Positions 34,836-42,205 of a DNA stretch of 64,000 bases are shown here, one piece after another. The position numbers were made by a program, and so were the translations under genes. Each line of letters begins with the position of its first letter. Positions within the stretch are counted from its first letter, which is position 1. Origin of the DNA: Verrucosispora sp. WMMD573 (GTDB taxonomy: Bacteria; Actinomycetota; Actinomycetes; Mycobacteriales; Micromonosporaceae); assembly GCF_027497175.1 (NCBI RefSeq), contig NZ_CP114901.1, positions 5,022,001 through 5,086,000 on the forward strand. The letters are read 5' to 3'. The notes beneath the pieces were generated by a model, which did no database searches, was not told where the DNA came from, and was given only the letters and a program-made list of their open reading frames with translations.

Positions 34836-36800
34836 TCAGGAAGGGTGACGGTGCCCCGCCGCATGCGCGCCGTGAAAGGGTGTGCTGACGCCGTCATACC
34901 GCAGGCGGAGCATCATGCCCTGGTCGGCGTGCGGCAGATTGTGGCAGTGGTTCATCCAGATGCCCCGGTTGTTCGCCTGGAACACCACCTCCCACACCTC
35001 GCCGGGGCGGACGTCGAACGTGTCCATCCACAGCGGGCTGCCCGAGGACGGCTGGCCGTCGCGGGACAGGATCAGCACCGGATGGCCGTGCAGGTGCCAT
35101 GGATGGGTCTCCAGACTCCGGTTGACCACGGTGAACCGGACGATGTCGCCCTCGGCTACGAGCTGGTCGGGGATCGACGGGTGGCCACGCCCGTTGACGG
35201 TGTGCGCGAAGGCGGGCCGTCCGTCGACCATGGCCAGCCCTCGGTCGAGTACGAGGGTGAAGTGCCGGTCCGCGGTCGCGGTACGCAGCGGCACGGGGGC
35301 CGAGGCCCCGTAGGTGAGCAGGTCCAGCTCCGGCCACGCGGCGGTGTTCTGCCCGGCAGCCGCACCGTCCGGCGCGCCCGGCCGCGGCCGTAGCCACACC
35401 GTGGCCACCCCGTCGACGAACAGCGCGACGGCGGTCTCCGGCATGGCGAACACCAGATCCCGGCGCCCACCTGCCGCGACCCGTACCGCGGTCCGGCTCG
35501 TCTCACCAGGCTCGTGCAGGTCCCGGCCGTCGACCGCGACCACCCGGAACGGGGTGCCGGCCAGCGCGAAGCGACGCGGGTCGGAATCGGTGTTGATCAG
35601 ACGCAGCCGGACCCTCGCGCCCGCAGCCGCGACGTGCTCGACGCCCGCGACCGCCGCGCCGTCGCTGAACGTGTGCACGGGAACGACCAGGTCGAGATCC
35701 GCGGGGTCCGGATCCGTGCGAGGGGTCACGACGAGCACACCGTATAGACCGCGCCGCACACCGATGTGGGAGGCGTAGTGGGTGTGATACCAGTACGTCC
35801 CGACCTGGTCGGCACGGAACCGGTAGACGAAGGCGGCACCGGGCGCCACCGCCGGTTGGCTGAGGCCCGGCACCCCGTCCTCCCCGCACGGCACGTCGTA
35901 GCCGTGCCAGTGCAGGGTCACCCCCTCGTCGATGTCCTGGTTGACCAGCCTCACTTCGAGAAGGTCGCCCTGGACCGCGCTGAGCTGTGGACCGGGCACC
36001 GCGCCGTCGAAGGTCCAGGCGTCGATGTCCTTCCCGGCCGGCAGCCGCACCGCGGCCTTGCGGGCGGTCACCCCGTACGCGCGTCGAGCGCCGCCCGGGG
36101 CGGGAGTGTCCGGCCCACGCAGGTCGGCGACCGAGACCAGCGAACCCCGGCTCGGGCCGGGACCACCGCCAACCGTGTGTGCCGCCCCGGAGGACAGCGC
36201 CGCCAGGCCCGCGCCGGTGCCGGTCGCGCCGACAGCTGCCACGCCGCCGGCGACGCCGAGGAAGCCACGGCGGGACAGGCGCATCCCCGCGTCCGGGACC
36301 GCCGGCTCCGCGACGTCCGCGCCGGGCGCCGGGAGCGACCGTGCGGTCAGCAGGACGGCCGCCACCACCAGGCCGACCGTGATCAGCGCAGTCGGCAGGG
36401 TCAGCGGATACCCCACGAGGTAGGTGACCACGAAGCCGGCCAACGCGGCGTACCCGGCGGCGAACAGCGCGACGACGCCGACCTTCTCTCTGGCGGAACG
36501 CCGGGGCGCTCCGGTGGCCCGAGCCAGCAGCATCGGTCCGGCGGTCACCGCGGCGGCCAGCGTGGCCGCCCCGAGCAGCGGCAGCCCCAGCAGGACCTTC
36601 TCCTGGACGAACCACCAGCCCCGTCCGGCCAGCACCGCCACCGACACGGCCTTGGCCAGGGTGAGCACCAGTGCCGCGCCGAGCAGCACCAGGGCGGCTC
36701 TGGCGCGACCCCGTAGCGCGGTCACCCCGGCGGCGAGCCACGCGGCGGCGCCGAGCAGCGCCCAGACATGATCGAAGACGGTCAGCGCCGCCGTGGTCAT
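34836..36800 (-). CDS. membrane-anchored multicopper oxidase
   Basis: 654 residues. Four or five hydrophobic N-terminal segments (about 1-150) precede a twin-arginine-like motif (MRLSRRGFLGVAGG, near 172), then the cupredoxin domains with copper motifs HWHG, YWYHTHY, HPWHLHGHP and C-terminal HCHNLPHADQGMM. All four canonical motifs are intact, so a laccase-type oxidase facing outside the membrane is expected. The fused membrane region is unusual. It overlaps the small membrane protein gene by 4 bp. A role in copper/iron oxidation or in maturation of a cluster product is possible; nothing links it firmly to the NRPS pathway. Confidence 0.88.
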   Translation of the reverse strand: MTTAALTVFDHVWALLGAAAWLAAGVTALRGRARAALVLLGAALVLTLAKAVSVAVLAGRGWWFVQEKVLLGLPLLGAATLAAAVTAGPMLLARATGAPRRSAREKVGVVALFAAGYAALAGFVVTYLVGYPLTLPTALITVGLVVAAVLLTARSLPAPGADVAEPAVPDAGMRLSRRGFLGVAGGVAAVGATGTGAGLAALSSGAAHTVGGGPGPSRGSLVSVADLRGPDTPAPGGARRAYGVTARKAAVRLPAGKDIDAWTFDGAVPGPQLSAVQGDLLEVRLVNQDIDEGVTLHWHGYDVPCGEDGVPGLSQPAVAPGAAFVYRFRADQVGTYWYHTHYASHIGVRRGLYGVLVVTPRTDPDPADLDLVVPVHTFSDGAAVAGVEHVAAAGARVRLRLINTDSDPRRFALAGTPFRVVAVDGRDLHEPGETSRTAVRVAAGGRRDLVFAMPETAVALFVDGVATVWLRPRPGAPDGAAAGQNTAAWPELDLLTYGASAPVPLRTATADRHFTLVLDRGLAMVDGRPAFAHTVNGRGHPSIPDQLVAEGDIVRFTVVNRSLETHPWHLHGHPVLILSRDGQPSSGSPLWMDTFDVRPGEVWEVVFQANNRGIWMNHCHNLPHADQGMMLRLRYDGVSTPFHGAHAAGHRHPS

Positions 36801-37216
36801 GACCGGGTCGCGTGGCTGAGCTCGGTGCGCTGCCAGGCGATCTGGCGAGCCTCACGCACCACCCAGATGGTCACCCCGACGATGATCAGCCCGTTGACGG
36901 CGTGTACGCCGAAGATGAGGTGACCCGTCTCGGAACCCTCACCGAAGGACCTGGCGACCTCACGGATCAGCGACTGGATGAGCACCAGCCCGGCCACCAG
37001 GGCCGTCCTGCCGATGACCCGGCCGGGCATCCGGGCCAGCGCGGAGACAACCGCGAGCACCACTGCGGAGAAGAGGATCAGGTAGCCGAGGAAGCGATGC
37101 GGGGAGAACGCCTCCTCGGTCGGCGCGGAGTCGAACGCTCCGCTGGCGGCGAGATAGAACTGTGCGACCTCGGCGAGCAGCAACAGTGACGCCAGGCCCG
37201 CGAAGAGCTTCTTCAT
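36797..37216 (-). CDS. small four-helix membrane protein (DUF6220-like)
   Basis: 139 residues from ATG 37216, with about four hydrophobic helices (3-26, 42-60, 72-90, 102-122) and a charged C-terminal tail (REARQIAWQRTELSH). It resembles small uncharacterised actinobacterial membrane proteins. The stop overlaps the multicopper oxidase start (ATGA), so both are made together and may interact in the membrane. Divergent from the two-component system genes. Function unknown. Confidence 0.7.
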   Translation of the reverse strand: MKKLFAGLASLLLLAEVAQFYLAASGAFDSAPTEEAFSPHRFLGYLILFSAVVLAVVSALARMPGRVIGRTALVAGLVLIQSLIREVARSFGEGSETGHLIFGVHAVNGLIIVGVTIWVVREARQIAWQRTELSHATRS

Positions 37217-37267
37217 GGTGCCGATCCTGGTGCCGGGACAGCCCGTCGCGCATGATCCGAGGCGTGA

Positions 37268-37297
37268 CTCCGGCTACGCGAATCCGCGTAGCCGGAG
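37268..37297. promoter_or_regulatory. perfect 13-bp inverted repeat in divergent promoter
   Basis: CTCCGGCTACGCG at 37268-37280 and its exact reverse complement at 37285-37297 are separated by 4 nt (aatc). The site lies between the divergent membrane protein (37216) and sensor kinase (37370) starts. It may be an operator for the NarL-type regulator encoded at 38602, or a transcript-borne hairpin in a leader. Confidence 0.5.
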
Positions 37298-37369
37298 CCG
37301 GTCCGGATACGTCGCAGGGCGTAGTCGGCCACGCACCGGAGAGTGCGAGAGGTGCCGTAGGATCGCGGC

Positions 37370-38605
37370 ATGAACCTGCGGGTGATGCCGGAACGACTGC
37401 GGGCCTGGCTCGACCGTCGACCTGCCTGGTTCGCGGACGTCCTGTTGGCACTGTTCATCACGGTGGTTCAGGTCCAGAGTGTCAGCGAGCACGGCGCCGT
37501 CCTTCCCGAGCCGATCGCCCGTCCCGCCTCGGATTTCGGGTACGCCGGCTACGGCCTGGTGGTGCTGAGTGGCCTGGCCGTCGTCGCCCGGCGCCGCTGG
37601 CCGGTCGCCGTGTTCGCGCTCACCGGCGCGACCAGCCTGGTCTACTTCGGTCTCGGGTTCCCCGACCGGATGTCCTGTCTCGGTCTGTTCGTCGCCCTGT
37701 ACACCCTCGCCGCCTACGGCGACGGGCGTCGGTCGCTGCTGATCGCGGGTACGGGCACCGCGGTGCTGGCCGTCGGTTGGCTGGTCGCCGGTGCGGACGT
37801 TCAGCCGAGTGAAGCCCTGGGCTGGGTGCTCTTCCGAATCGGGGCGTCGGTCATCAGCATCACGCTCGGCGAGTCCGTCCGGTCCCGCAGGGTCATCGCC
37901 GCCGAAGCGCAGCGACGGGCCGAGCTGGCCGAGCGATCTCGCGAGGAGGAGACCCGGGCCCGGGTCGACGCCGAACGGTTACGGATCGCCCGCGAGGTCC
38001 ACGACACCGTCGCACACGCCATCGCCATCATCAACGTGCAGGCCAGCGTCACGGCGCACGTGCTCGACAAGCGTCCGGCTCAGGCACGCGACGCGCTGCG
38101 AGCCATCGAGCAGACCAGTTCGCGGGCGCTGCACGAGATGCGCGCCGTGCTCGGCGTCCTACGCGAGGACGACGGGCGCGAACCGCACCCCGGTCTCGAC
38201 CAGGTCGACGCGCTCGCCGGCAAGGCCCGCGAGGCCGGCCTGGACGTCACCATCGAACAGAGTCCGGCCGTGGCGTCGCTGCCGAGCGCGGTGGACAGCG
38301 CGGCCTACCGCATCGTCCAGGAATCGATCACCAACGTGATCCGTCACGTCGGGCCGACCCGGGTGAGCGTGACGATCGAGACCGTCTCCGACGCGCTGCG
38401 TATCCGGGTGGTCGACGAGGGTGCCCGTGACCCGGTGCTGGTCACGGTGGGTGCGGGTGGTCAATCGTCGAGCGGCCGTGGGATCGCTGGCATGCGGGAG
38501 CGCTGTCAACTGCTCGGCGGGGAGCTGCACGCCACGGCACGTCCCGGTGGCGGCTTCGAGGTCGTCGCCCGCCTGCCGCTCGCGCCGGTTGCGTCCCTCC
38601 CGTGA
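37370..38605 (+). CDS. NarL-type sensor histidine kinase
   Basis: 411 residues. N-terminal membrane region of about four or five helices (20-165), a linker of charged heptads, then HisKA_3 with H-box RIAREVHDTVAHAIAIINVQ and HATPase_c (RIVQESITNVIRHV; GRGIAGMRERCQLLGG). It overlaps the response regulator start by 4 bp, so it forms a cognate pair. A TTA codon encodes the Leu of AERLRIA just before the H-box. The pair sits between the oxidase unit and the P450 gene, in the middle of the biosynthetic region, and may control one or both. Confidence 0.9.
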   Translation: MNLRVMPERLRAWLDRRPAWFADVLLALFITVVQVQSVSEHGAVLPEPIARPASDFGYAGYGLVVLSGLAVVARRRWPVAVFALTGATSLVYFGLGFPDRMSCLGLFVALYTLAAYGDGRRSLLIAGTGTAVLAVGWLVAGADVQPSEALGWVLFRIGASVISITLGESVRSRRVIAAEAQRRAELAERSREEETRARVDAERLRIAREVHDTVAHAIAIINVQASVTAHVLDKRPAQARDALRAIEQTSSRALHEMRAVLGVLREDDGREPHPGLDQVDALAGKAREAGLDVTIEQSPAVASLPSAVDSAAYRIVQESITNVIRHVGPTRVSVTIETVSDALRIRVVDEGARDPVLVTVGAGGQSSSGRGIAGMRERCQLLGGELHATARPGGGFEVVARLPLAPVASLP

Positions 38606-39282
38606 CCGCCGTGCCCATCAAGGTGCTGCTCGCCGACGACGAGCGGCTGGTCCGCTCCGGTTTCCGGCTGCTGCTCGACCTGGAGGACGACATCACCGTG
38701 GTGGGCGAGGCCACCAACGGCGCCGAGGCCGTCGAACTGGCTCGCGCCACCCGACCCGACGTCGTCCTGATGGACATCCGCATGCCGCGACTCGACGGGA
38801 TCCGCGCCGCGGCGCAGATCGCCGAGATGCCCGGCATGGACCAGGTCCGCATCCTCATCCTGACCACCTACGACACCGACGAGAACGTGTTCGAGGCCCT
38901 CCAGGCGGGTGCGAGCGGCTTCCTGCTCAAGGATGCCGGCCCTGCCGAGCTGCTGCACGCCATCCGGGTGATCGCCGCCGGAGACGCGTTGCTCGCTCCA
39001 CGGGTCACCCGCCGGCTCATCAGCCAGTTCACCGCGCAGCGCAAGGCGGCGCAGGCCGGCGAGGACCGGCTCGCCGTGCTCACCGAACGCGAGCGTGAGG
39101 TGCTCGCCCTGGTGGCTCAGGGGCTGAGCAACGACGAGATCGGGGCTGCCCTGTTCCTCAGCCCGGCCACCGCGCGCACCCACGTCGGCCGCATCATGGG
39201 CAAGCTGGGTGCCCGCGACCGCGCGCAACTGGTGGCGATCGCTTACCAGACCGGTCTGGGCCAGTACACCGAGCAGCACTGA
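38602..39282 (+). CDS. NarL/LuxR-type response regulator
   Basis: 226 residues from GTG 38602. Receiver domain with acidic pocket ADDE (11-14), phospho-acceptor Asp58 in PDVVLMDIRMP and Lys in GFLLKDA; C-terminal LuxR HTH (LTEREREVLALVAQGLSNDEIGAALFLSPATARTHVGRIMGKLGARDRAQL). A complete, canonical output regulator for the kinase upstream. The divergent inverted repeat at 37268-37297 is a candidate target site. Confidence 0.92.
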   Translation: MTAVPIKVLLADDERLVRSGFRLLLDLEDDITVVGEATNGAEAVELARATRPDVVLMDIRMPRLDGIRAAAQIAEMPGMDQVRILILTTYDTDENVFEALQAGASGFLLKDAGPAELLHAIRVIAAGDALLAPRVTRRLISQFTAQRKAAQAGEDRLAVLTEREREVLALVAQGLSNDEIGAALFLSPATARTHVGRIMGKLGARDRAQLVAIAYQTGLGQYTEQH

Positions 39283-39357
39283 TCCGGTCCCGCACCGCGC
39301 GGAAAGGAACAGGCAAGAGTCCACACGGGAGTGTCATCGGCCTGCCACCATCGGGCC

Positions 39358-40572
39358 ATGAGCGAGCCCGCCCTCGGCGTCCGGTCCCTGGACCTGGTCG
39401 ATCCAGCCACCTTCGTCGACAACGACGTGCATGGGTTCTGGCGGGACGTACGGGCGGAGCGTCCGGTCTACTGGCATCCGGCCACCGACAGCAATCCGGG
39501 GTTCTGGGTTGTTTCCCGGTACGCCGACGTCCAGGCGCTCTACCACGACGCGGCGCTCAGTTCCGAACGCGGCAACGTCCTGGATGTCGTGCTGCGGGGA
39601 GACGACTCCGCCGGCGGAAGCATGCTCGCGGTCACCGACGGACCGTCGCACCGGAAACTGCGCAACCTGATGTTCAGCGCCTTCACGCCGCGGGCGCTCG
39701 CCGAGGTGGTGACAAACGTTCAGCTCCGCTCCACCGAACTCGTGTCGGCGGTCGTGGGCGCGGGCTGCTTCGACTTCGCCGCCGAGGTGGCCGAGCAGAT
39801 CCCGATGAACACCATCTGTGATCTGCTGTCGGTGCCGCGCGCCGATCGCAGGGACCTGCTGCGGTGGAACAAGATGGCCCTGTCGTCGGACCGGGCCGAC
39901 AGCAGCGACCTCGACGCGCTCAGTGCCCGCAACGAGATCCTGCTCTACTTCGTCGAGCTGGCTGAGGAGCGGCGGAGCAAGCCGGGTGACGACGTCATCA
40001 GCATGTTGGCGAGCGCCGAGGTGGACGGGGTCGCGCTCACCGTCGAGGAGATCGCGGTCAACTGCTACAGCCTGATCCTCGGCGGTGACGAGACGTCCCG
40101 GATCTCGGCGATCTGCGCCGTGCTGGCCCTGATCGAGAACCCGGACCAGTGGGACGCCCTGCGGACCGGCACGGTCGATGTCGACTCGGCGGTGGAGGAG
40201 GTGCTCCGCTGGGCGACCCCGGGAATGCACGTGGCGCGTACCGCGCGCAACGATCTCACGATCCGTGAGCACCGGGTCGGTGCCGGCGACATCGTCACGC
40301 TGTGGAACATCTCGGCGAACAACGACGAGTCGGTCTTCCACCAACCACGACGGTTCACCCTGTCCAGGTCACCCAACAAGCATCTTTCGTTCGGCCACGG
40401 CCCGCACTACTGCCTTGGCGCGTTCCTCGGCCGCGCGGAGCTGCGGGCGCTGCTGACCGCCCTGACCAACCAGGTGACCCGGATGGAGCTGTGCGGGAAG
40501 CCCCGCCCCATCTACTCGAACTTCGTGTCCGGCTACGACACCCTGCCCGTCCGTTTCGAAATGTCGAGGTGA
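39358..40572 (+). CDS. cytochrome P450, probable beta-hydroxylase of PCP-bound tryptophan
   Basis: 404 residues from ATG 39358. Heme-ligand motif FGHGPHYCLG with Cys352, ExxR in AVEEVLRW region, and I-helix LILGGDETSR. The lineage looks like the NikQ/NovI/OxyD group that hydroxylates the beta-carbon of aminoacyl-PCP substrates, and the window has a matching A-PCP didomain (42206) and MbtH protein (46193). This trio makes beta-hydroxytryptophan in thiocoraline and echinomycin pathways. The following FMO gene starts at or overlapping its stop, so the two are coupled. Subfamily assignment is from memory and context, not alignment. Confidence 0.88.
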   Translation: MSEPALGVRSLDLVDPATFVDNDVHGFWRDVRAERPVYWHPATDSNPGFWVVSRYADVQALYHDAALSSERGNVLDVVLRGDDSAGGSMLAVTDGPSHRKLRNLMFSAFTPRALAEVVTNVQLRSTELVSAVVGAGCFDFAAEVAEQIPMNTICDLLSVPRADRRDLLRWNKMALSSDRADSSDLDALSARNEILLYFVELAEERRSKPGDDVISMLASAEVDGVALTVEEIAVNCYSLILGGDETSRISAICAVLALIENPDQWDALRTGTVDVDSAVEEVLRWATPGMHVARTARNDLTIREHRVGAGDIVTLWNISANNDESVFHQPRRFTLSRSPNKHLSFGHGPHYCLGAFLGRAELRALLTALTNQVTRMELCGKPRPIYSNFVSGYDTLPVRFEMSR

Positions 40573-40574
40573 CC

Positions 40575-42146
40575 GTGAAGAAAGCCGTCTGTGTCATCGG
40601 CGCGGGCCCGTCGGGTCTGATCGCGATGAAGGAACTGCTCGACGAGGGCCACACCGTGACCTGCTTCGATCACAACGCCGAGCTCGGCGGTGTGTTCCGC
40701 GCCGGGGCGGGCACCGACGAGCCGGGTGCCTACGACTCGACGTTGCTGACCATCTCCAACTACATGATGGCGTTCTCCTGCTTCCCGCCGCCGGAGAAGC
40801 AGGAGCGACGGTTCTGGACGGCGATCGAATACCGGCAGTACCTCCACGACTTCGCCGACGCCTTCGGCCTGCGTACCCTGATCCGCCCGCGTACCGACGT
40901 GCTGAGCGTCGCGCGGAGCGACAGCGGCGACGGCTACGTGGTCGAGACCGCGCCCGTGGACGATCCCACCGCCCGGGTCAGTCACCAGTTCGACGCCGTG
41001 GTCGTGTCCAGCGGCACCCACCGGGTCCCCAACAAGGTCAGCCTGCCGGGGCAGGAGGACTTCGCGGGCGTGGTGACCCATTCGGCCTTCTACCGCAACG
41101 CCGAACCGTTCCGCGGAAAGCGGGTCCTCTGCCTGGGCATCGGCGAGACCGCAGCCGACGTCGTCAACGAGATCGCCCAGGTGGCGGCCAGCTGCACCCT
41201 GTCGATACGCCGTTGGCAGTCCGTCGTCGCACGCTTTCCGGGCGACCGGCGGCACCCGAACGACGCCTACACCTCGGAGATGTTGAACGCGCTACCGCTA
41301 TCGGCAGCCACGGCTGTCCACCGCATCGGCACGCGGATGGGCAAGCGGTTCGGCAAGACCGCCGCAAGCCGGGCGATAGCGGCGTGGAACTCGAACAACA
41401 AGAGTTTCTTCAACCACTTCCTGACCAAGAACGATGCGTTCATCCATCGGATCGTCGATGGCACGCTGACGGTCAACGCCTCCGGCATCGAGCGGCTGGG
41501 TGCGGACCACGTCGTGTTCAAGGACGGCCGGCGGGAGCAGATCGACACGATCATGCTGAACACCGGGTACACCGAGGACTTCACCCTCCTCAAGGACGTG
41601 CACATCACCGACGTGCGCCAGATGTACAAGCACATGATCCACCCCGAGCTCGGTACCGGCGTGGTGTTCATCGGATGGGCGCGGCCCGCCGCCGGCGGTG
41701 TGCCGGCGTGCTCGGAGATGCAGGCCCGTTACTTCGCGCTGCTGTGCAGCGGCAAACGGACGCTGCCGCCGCCGGAGCAGCTCGACGAGCTGATCAAGCG
41801 GCAGGCGACATACGAGGACGAGTTCTTCACCGGCAACCCCGAACTACGCACGCTGGTGCACTACAACCGGTACATGATCGATTTCGCCAGGGTGATCGGG
41901 TGTTCGCCGTGGCGTCCCGAGGTCTTCCGCAACCCGCGGCTGGCCTACCACCTGTGGTGCGGTTCGCAGGTGCCGCTCGTCTTCCGCCTGCACGGGCCGC
42001 ACAGCGACCGCGAGACGGCCCAGCGGCGGGTTCTGGAGCTGCCGGTCGCCTTCAATCCCGCGGAGATCATCCTGGCCACCGCGCTCACCGGTGTCACCCG
42101 CGCGCTGGGCGCGGTGGGCCTGGTCAAACGCGACGGCGTCTACTGA
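40575..42146 (+). CDS. class B flavin-dependent monooxygenase
   Basis: 523 residues from GTG 40575 (GAGGTGA directly upstream); GTG 40569, overlapping the P450 stop, is an alternative. FAD motif GAGPSG at the N-terminus, NADPH motif GIGETAADV near 190, and a late GWARPAAGG region give a two-dinucleotide-fold FMO. FMOs of this type oxygenate N or S or perform Baeyer-Villiger chemistry. It is co-transcribed with the P450. A step in starter-ring formation (for example N- or ring oxygenation of a kynurenine derivative) or thiazoline tailoring is possible; I see no established counterpart in known 3-hydroxyquinaldate pathways. Confidence 0.85.
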   Translation: MKKAVCVIGAGPSGLIAMKELLDEGHTVTCFDHNAELGGVFRAGAGTDEPGAYDSTLLTISNYMMAFSCFPPPEKQERRFWTAIEYRQYLHDFADAFGLRTLIRPRTDVLSVARSDSGDGYVVETAPVDDPTARVSHQFDAVVVSSGTHRVPNKVSLPGQEDFAGVVTHSAFYRNAEPFRGKRVLCLGIGETAADVVNEIAQVAASCTLSIRRWQSVVARFPGDRRHPNDAYTSEMLNALPLSAATAVHRIGTRMGKRFGKTAASRAIAAWNSNNKSFFNHFLTKNDAFIHRIVDGTLTVNASGIERLGADHVVFKDGRREQIDTIMLNTGYTEDFTLLKDVHITDVRQMYKHMIHPELGTGVVFIGWARPAAGGVPACSEMQARYFALLCSGKRTLPPPEQLDELIKRQATYEDEFFTGNPELRTLVHYNRYMIDFARVIGCSPWRPEVFRNPRLAYHLWCGSQVPLVFRLHGPHSDRETAQRRVLELPVAFNPAEIILATALTGVTRALGAVGLVKRDGVY

Positions 42147-42159
42147 CCTGCTCCGCAGC

Positions 42160-42199
42160 TCGGGTGCTGCCCGCGACCGACCGGCCGGGCAGCACCCGA
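42160..42199. terminator. bidirectional terminator between FMO and A-PCP genes
   Basis: A perfect 14-bp stem, 42160-42173 with 42186-42199, around a 12-nt loop, in the 59-bp gap between convergent stops. Confidence 0.8.
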
Positions 42200-42205
42200 A
42201 CCTGG

